Positions 59,919 to 64,000 of a stretch of 64,000 nt of DNA are shown piece by piece. Under the pieces are notes generated by a model. The model ran no database searches, was not told the origin of the DNA, and saw nothing but the letters and a program-made list of their open reading frames with translations. The stretch covers positions 62,001 through 126,000 of the forward strand of contig OZ025814.1 of NCBI GenBank assembly GCA_964019425.1. Reading direction: 5' to 3'. Numbering within the stretch: the first letter of the stretch is position 1; the number at the start of each line of letters is the position of its first letter. This DNA is from Flectonema sp. DT1601 (Eukaryota > Euglenozoa > Diplonemea > Diplonemida > Diplonemidae). The translations under genes and the position numbers were made by a program.

Positions 59919-61876
59919 TCAAGTAATTACTACTACATCCGGGTCACTATTTTCTATCGTCAACGTAGAATCTTCCGGCTGCTGACCTACGTGAATACTG
60001 ATATTAGATACGGATGTCGTTCTTTTACTACTTCTCCTCGAATCTCTAACAGAATCCTCACAAGGTGATAATACATAAAAAGAATCTATTCCCCACAAAG
60101 TATGAGAATATTGACTTTTAAACCTTGATGCCACAGTGTCTCTCTGACCTAGTATCTCTTTCATCCTCGGGTCCGCAACAATTGTTTCACCTGATAAGAG
60201 AGAATGTTCACACGCCATGCGAGCAACATGCAGTACAGGACCAACTATAGAAAATGCGAGTCTGTCTCCTGCCCCGAGATTCCCAACAATAGCTGGTCCA
60301 CTTGCCATGCCGATTCCAACCAGCGGAGTGCTATTCGAACGAAACTTCCTACTGAGGGCTACTGCACAAGCGTAAGCATCACTTGCACTATTAGTTATTG
60401 ATTTTGGGTATTGAGGATCAACAACAGCTCCAAATGTTACGACTACCTCAAATCCGGTATCAAAACTATGAATTACTCCTCTAAAGGATTTAGCTTCCGT
60501 AAACACTGATTCCAAGAATCCACTTGCAACCCTCTGCGCACCTGATATATCGAGGTGAGATAATACGTCTTTACAAGCTGTGTGTCTGAGGACTAGTGCC
60601 TGTTTTGTTTATTATTTTCATTTAGTCATAACAACTACTGAAATCAAAAACTACAATAAATTAATTATAATCATACTGTTAAGTTACGCTCCTCCAACAC
60701 GAGAGGTAAGATAGGAGGTGTGAGAACTATAATCGGAGGTTCAACAGGAAGAAGTGGAGTTACTGATTGTGTTGTTCTCTGATCGCTGATGTCAACAACG
60801 TGAAGTCCTATTTCGGTATTCTTCGGAAGGATTGTTGAGAACTCACCGAAAGGTCGTTTTACTGGAGGTGGACACTTCGTTGTGAACATTGCATCTGGTA
60901 AGTAAGGTCTGTACATCTTTAGATTCTGAATAATCTTTCTATAAGCTTCAATTAGTTGAATATCATGTTCTGGTAGCTCAACTGTTTCTGGAAGAAGCTT
61001 CTCCGCTGCAGCTATATCAAAGCAGGCCAACGCCTCAGCAATTCCTTGAGCTGTAGTGATGGTTTCCTTCATCTTCTTATGTCTAACTGTAACTTCATGG
61101 AAAGAGACAGCAGCCTTGAAACTGGCCACAGACTCCAACAAACTACTCACAGCAGACACGATAATGACAGCTTGCTCTTCTTTACTTCTGCCACCTTGAA
61201 ATAGTACGCAGATATCCAAAACCAACATTGGTAAGTCTAAAGAGAGTGCTTTCAACATATTTAATACGATTCGAACTAGTGAGTCTTCACCTAATTGTGT
61301 GTATAAACTAACAATATACATTAAAAGGTTAGCTACAGAAAGACCAATGTAGATAATACCAATAGTAGAGTCAGCTCCTAATAAAACAGCTGTCGCGAAG
61401 TCTGTTACGATATCCCAGGTGTGTAGAGTTCTGAATAAGATGTTTAGAAGAAACTTTCTGGTTAAGACAGATCTTCCTTTGACAGCTATTATTATTCCAG
61501 GGCCCAGTAAGAAACATGGGAGTCCTAAAAAACCCCACCAAACACCAACTGATCCCATTGAAACACCAACACCTGCGAATGTTAAGGCTGCTGTCAGTGG
61601 GGCTAATATGTTACTGAGATATGATTGTTGTTGTTTGTTGCAGAAGACGTTGTGGATGGAACAAGCGAGGAGAGCTGCTACCATTGCGTTGATTGAAACT
61701 ATCCAGATCCAACCCAACGAAGCAATTCGTAAACTCTTATGCATCGTACACTTCGATATCAATCCCGCACTATGAGATTCATCATCACAGACAGCAACTA
61801 GTGAAACTAACGACATCCACACTACTGTCCGTACTATTGCCGTCCCAACATATCCTCTTACAGAGTAGTAGCCCAT
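59919..61876 (-). CDS. Multi-pass membrane protein with degenerate class III cyclase-like domain, two exons
   Basis: A 626-residue protein from exon 1 60677-61876 and exon 2 59919-60599. Exon 1 gives about eight hydrophobic segments (1-275), then a linker ending in IIQNLKMYRPYLPDAMF, a motif that in several protist proteins precedes a nucleotide cyclase domain. The intron falls inside the first strand of that domain; splicing yields EERNLTALVLRHTACKDVL. The domain continues with HSFDTGFEVVVTFGA, VGIGMASGPAIVGNLGAGDR and IVGPVLHVARMACEH, which follow the adenylate/guanylate cyclase order. The first metal-binding Asp (usually FADI) is missing and the second site reads FDTGF, so catalysis is doubtful and a regulatory role is likelier. 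A signal receptor or sensor in a cell or vacuolar membrane is plausible. Confidence 0.85.
60600..60676 (-). other. Spliceosomal intron, 77 nt
   Basis: Donor GTATGA, a TGACTAAAT branch-like sequence, acceptor AAACAAAACAG, phase 0. Removing it restores the cyclase-domain first strand (RNLTALVLRH), while the unspliced frame stops two codons after the donor. Confidence 0.88.
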
Positions 61877-62323
61877 TACACCCTTCCCCTTTTCTATTCG
61901 ATTTTTATTTTTATTATTCCTTTCTTTCTTCTCCTGCTGCTTCTTCTTTCTCTCTCTTTATTTTTTTTTTTTAATGTCTCTATTGCTATCCTGTCCTGGA
62001 GAGAGAAAAATTCTAAAACTTCAATAAAAATTCACAAAGTCCTGAATTCATTAAGATGAGTTTATTGAAGAGATTTCTTTATCGTCTGTAGAGGGAAGTA
62101 GTTCTTAACAATAATACAAAAAAGTTTTCTAAATATTGATCACAGACGTTCCTATTACTCTGTGGTGAGGGGAACATGTGATGCTGTTTTGTTTGCCGTC
62201 GCAATGTAATTAGTAGTGCGCTCTGGCTGTTAGTACGCCGGAAACGTCATTGCGATATCATAAATAATATCATGTTCAATTGATCAATCATCTCACACAC
62301 AGATACTAATTGTGTGAGGCTTC
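61877..62323. other. Intergenic, 447 nt
   Basis: Leader of the cyclase-like gene with a long T/C-rich plus-strand stretch (purine-rich on the coding strand), then the 3' UTR of the THUMP gene. Nothing else seen. Confidence 0.5.
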
Positions 62324-63193
62324 TCACTCCTTCTTCTCTTCTGGAAGTTGTTCTTCCGCTTTAGTTTCGTCTTGTGGGGCTTCTGGTTTTGTGTCAGGTG
62401 TTGGTTGTTCTTTTATTGGTTCTTCCTTCTTGTCTCCAACACCTAACTTGTGAATATTATATTCCTTGTAAGTTTGGTATTGTTCAATAAATCCCAAGCA
62501 GGCAACTGTTTTGTAAATCGATACAATAATCGCGTAGTTCGGACGCTTCAAATCGACAGCTGATCGATCTGGTCGCATACTCTTCCCTAATTCAGTCGCT
62601 ATTGGAACACGATCGAGATCTGGGTTGCTGCAGCTCTTTTTATTCCAAATAAGAGCGTAGTTGATAAGACCGAGATCTCCGAAGTTCTCACAAAATGATT
62701 TTAGTGTTCCAGAGAGCTCTCTTTCGATAGCCTCTGGATGAGCTGAACATGTTTTGAATATTGGTTGCATTCTATAAACAAAACGAGACTGCTGCTGTCC
62801 GCTAGATTTAATTCCCTCCACGATCTTAAGAGCTATGGTGTTGGGTTCTTGTGTTACGTGGGGATTGAGTTTGTAGAATAAATTACCTTTACAACCTGTG
62901 CTAACGAAACTACCCATTTCTAGTTTCTCCTTATCCTCTCGTAGTTCCTGTGCTAACATGTCAGATATCGAAAGTTTGGTTGGTTCTTTAGCTTCTTGGA
63001 TGGTTTCTTCCTCGGCGTATTTACGTATTAAATTTCTAATCTCTTTCATTGACTGTCCTTCTTTAAATGGATCAACAGTGAACACTAATCCTCTCATATT
63101 AGTTTGAAGTTTTGCTCCACCTCCAAATCCACCTCCTCCAGTCCACTTTGGTCGCTTGACGTCACCGCCTCCAGATCTATTCCTCTTGCCCAT
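62324..63193 (-). CDS. THUMP-domain protein, THUMPD1/Tan1-like tRNA acetylation adaptor
   Basis: A 289-residue protein. The basic Gly-rich N-terminus (MGKRNRSGGGDVKRPKWTGG) is followed by RGLVFTVDPFKEGQSMKEIRN, like the first strand-helix of Tan1/THUMPD1. The THUMP part occupies about 140-255: SRFVYRMQPIFKTCSAHPEA, then INYALIWNKKSCSN, and NYAIIVSIYKTVACLGFIEQY. Family members bind tRNA and help the NAT10/Kre33 acetyltransferase make N4-acetylcytidine at position 12 of tRNA-Ser and tRNA-Leu. The C-terminus (after 255) is a Glu/Lys/Pro-rich tail. A CTTACATACAG acceptor lies about 17 nt before the ATG. It likely acts in nucleus or nucleolus. Confidence 0.85.
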   Translation of the reverse strand: MGKRNRSGGGDVKRPKWTGGGGFGGGAKLQTNMRGLVFTVDPFKEGQSMKEIRNLIRKYAEEETIQEAKEPTKLSISDMLAQELREDKEKLEMGSFVSTGCKGNLFYKLNPHVTQEPNTIALKIVEGIKSSGQQQSRFVYRMQPIFKTCSAHPEAIERELSGTLKSFCENFGDLGLINYALIWNKKSCSNPDLDRVPIATELGKSMRPDRSAVDLKRPNYAIIVSIYKTVACLGFIEQYQTYKEYNIHKLGVGDKKEEPIKEQPTPDTKPEAPQDETKAEEQLPEEKKE

Positions 63194-63435
63194 ATTTGTG
63201 ATTTAGACTTCTGTATGTAAGATGATTAATTAATATAATGACAGTAGGGTATTATTAACTGGTTCTAACAGTGTAAAATCAGAAGGAACACAATAGTCGT
63301 TTTAACAAAATAGAGTCACAACCGTATTAGCTCTTTGATATTCTGATTGTTTGTTAGCTGTGAGAGTAATCAATCCATTCTTTGTTATGAAAGAATTGAA
63401 TTTGAGTCTAATCGAAAGACATATCATGAGAGGGT
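63194..63435. other. Short intergenic stretch
   Basis: Leader of the THUMP gene and 3' UTR of the hydroxylase gene; no further feature. Confidence 0.5.
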
Positions 63436-64000
63436 TCATCTCATTTCAGAAAGCTGTTTATTTAAATACCAAACAGTGACAGCGTATCTATCATTCCAAC
63501 AGGGAGCAACTTCATGTGGACATCGACGATCACTCCAAAACAACACGACACGACCAGCTATAGGAGCAATAGAAGTGTATCGCTCTTCACTTTCCAACTC
63601 AGTCGCTTGTTCCGAAGCTCCGATGCGGATGTGTCCTCCGTGAGAAGGTTGCCACTGATCGTTGACATATAAAATTATTGAAAGCTGGCGTTCATTATTT
63701 CCAGGATTATCGTAGTGTTTTACATAGTGAGTACCAGTACCTGGATAGAAACTGCACATTGCTTTGCTGCGAAAGCGAGCGTCCCAACTGTGTTCTGGTG
63801 ATGCAGTTGCAAGGAATGCTGCGATCTTTTGAACTAATAAATCGCTAACCTCATTAACATATTTTATAACCGAATCTACTCCAGAGTCTCCTTCTTCTTT
63901 CCAGCAGACGAAGTCAGAGCGGCGGCTGGTTTCGAGTTCCACTATCGGAGCTCCCGAAGAAGAATTTGGGTTTCCCAGCTGTCCCAAACTCATTTCTTGG
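63436..64000 (-). CDS. EGLN/PHD-like 2-oxoglutarate prolyl hydroxylase (5' end uncertain, may run past window)
   Basis: At least 185 residues, matching the catalytic domain of EGLN (HIF prolyl hydroxylase)-type enzymes: CSFYPGTGTHYVKHYDNPGN holds the iron ligands His93-x-Asp95; RVVLFWSDRRCPHEVAP holds His160; and DRYAVTVWYLNKQ supplies the 2-oxoglutarate Arg169. All catalytic residues are present. In animals the target is HIF-alpha; in protists (Dictyostelium, Toxoplasma) homologs hydroxylate Skp1, so oxygen sensing through an SCF ubiquitin ligase is the likeliest role here (inference). The frame is open to the window edge through the ATG at 63993 (preceding codons CAA GAA), and EGLN proteins have sequence upstream of this point, so the true start may lie beyond 64000. 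Confidence 0.88.
   Translation of the reverse strand, partial: QEMSLGQLGNPNSSSGAPIVELETSRRSDFVCWKEEGDSGVDSVIKYVNEVSDLLVQKIAAFLATASPEHSWDARFRSKAMCSFYPGTGTHYVKHYDNPGNNERQLSIILYVNDQWQPSHGGHIRIGASEQATELESEERYTSIAPIAGRVVLFWSDRRCPHEVAPCWNDRYAVTVWYLNKQLSEMR

Noticed and set aside
1-64000. tRNA, rRNA, snRNA or CRISPR loci
   Set aside because: Reading both strands I found no cloverleaf with a T-loop motif, no rRNA or U6-like core, and no regularly spaced short repeats with unique spacers.

Overview
The window is nuclear DNA of a free-living or parasitic flagellated protist. Coding genes are large and eukaryotic in type (papain and astacin proteases, SLC11 and SLC38 transporters, DnaJ, THUMP, an EGLN-like hydroxylase, MSP domain, coiled-coil and motor-like cytoskeletal proteins). 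TAA, TAG and TGA all act as stops, so the standard code fits. Short GT-AG introns (52-87 nt, donors mostly GTATG/GTAATG) can be placed in four genes because the reading frame continues exactly across them. Intergenic DNA is AT-rich and packed with homopolymers. All 24 genes I can support lie on the minus strand, and most start codons have a T/pyrimidine-rich stretch ending in CAG 9-40 nt upstream. One-way gene order plus a 3' splice acceptor before each gene suggests polycistronic transcription with spliced-leader trans-splicing. A euglenozoan-like flagellate (not a trypanosomatid, since cis-introns are frequent) is my best guess, but the lineage is an inference.

Layout, left to right. 1-12997: tandem array of a 3.6 kb unit carrying a secreted multi-module papain-family protease (four copies, the first cut by the window edge). 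13010-24272: small and medium genes: an unknown protein, an isopenicillin-N-synthase-like 2-oxoglutarate oxygenase, two unknowns, a Cys-rich membrane-type protein, a two-exon unknown, an MSP-domain protein and a coiled-coil protein. 25605-34880: an ER-type DnaJ protein, a four-exon 1553-residue cytoskeletal-looking protein and a basic, Ser/Pro-rich protein. 35269-40629: a 1786-residue protein joining a degenerate myosin/kinesin-type head, two LamG-like domains, an IQ-like helix and a degenerate caspase fold. 41797-47406: an amino-acid transporter and an NRAMP metal transporter, with a 1.78 kb inverted-repeat DNA element between them. 47458-52636: tandem duplication of an astacin metalloprotease with a tiny third relic and an unrelated 142-residue gene. 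52640-59900: a 7 kb gene-free stretch of homopolymer runs with one cluster of hairpins. 59919-64000: a membrane protein with a cyclase-like domain, a THUMP protein and an EGLN-like prolyl hydroxylase that may run off the end.

Two themes recur: secreted proteases amplified in tandem (papain x4, astacin x2), and large scaffold-type proteins whose enzyme-like domains look catalytically dead. The first fits a phagotroph or parasite that digests protein; the second suggests structural reuse of enzyme folds.
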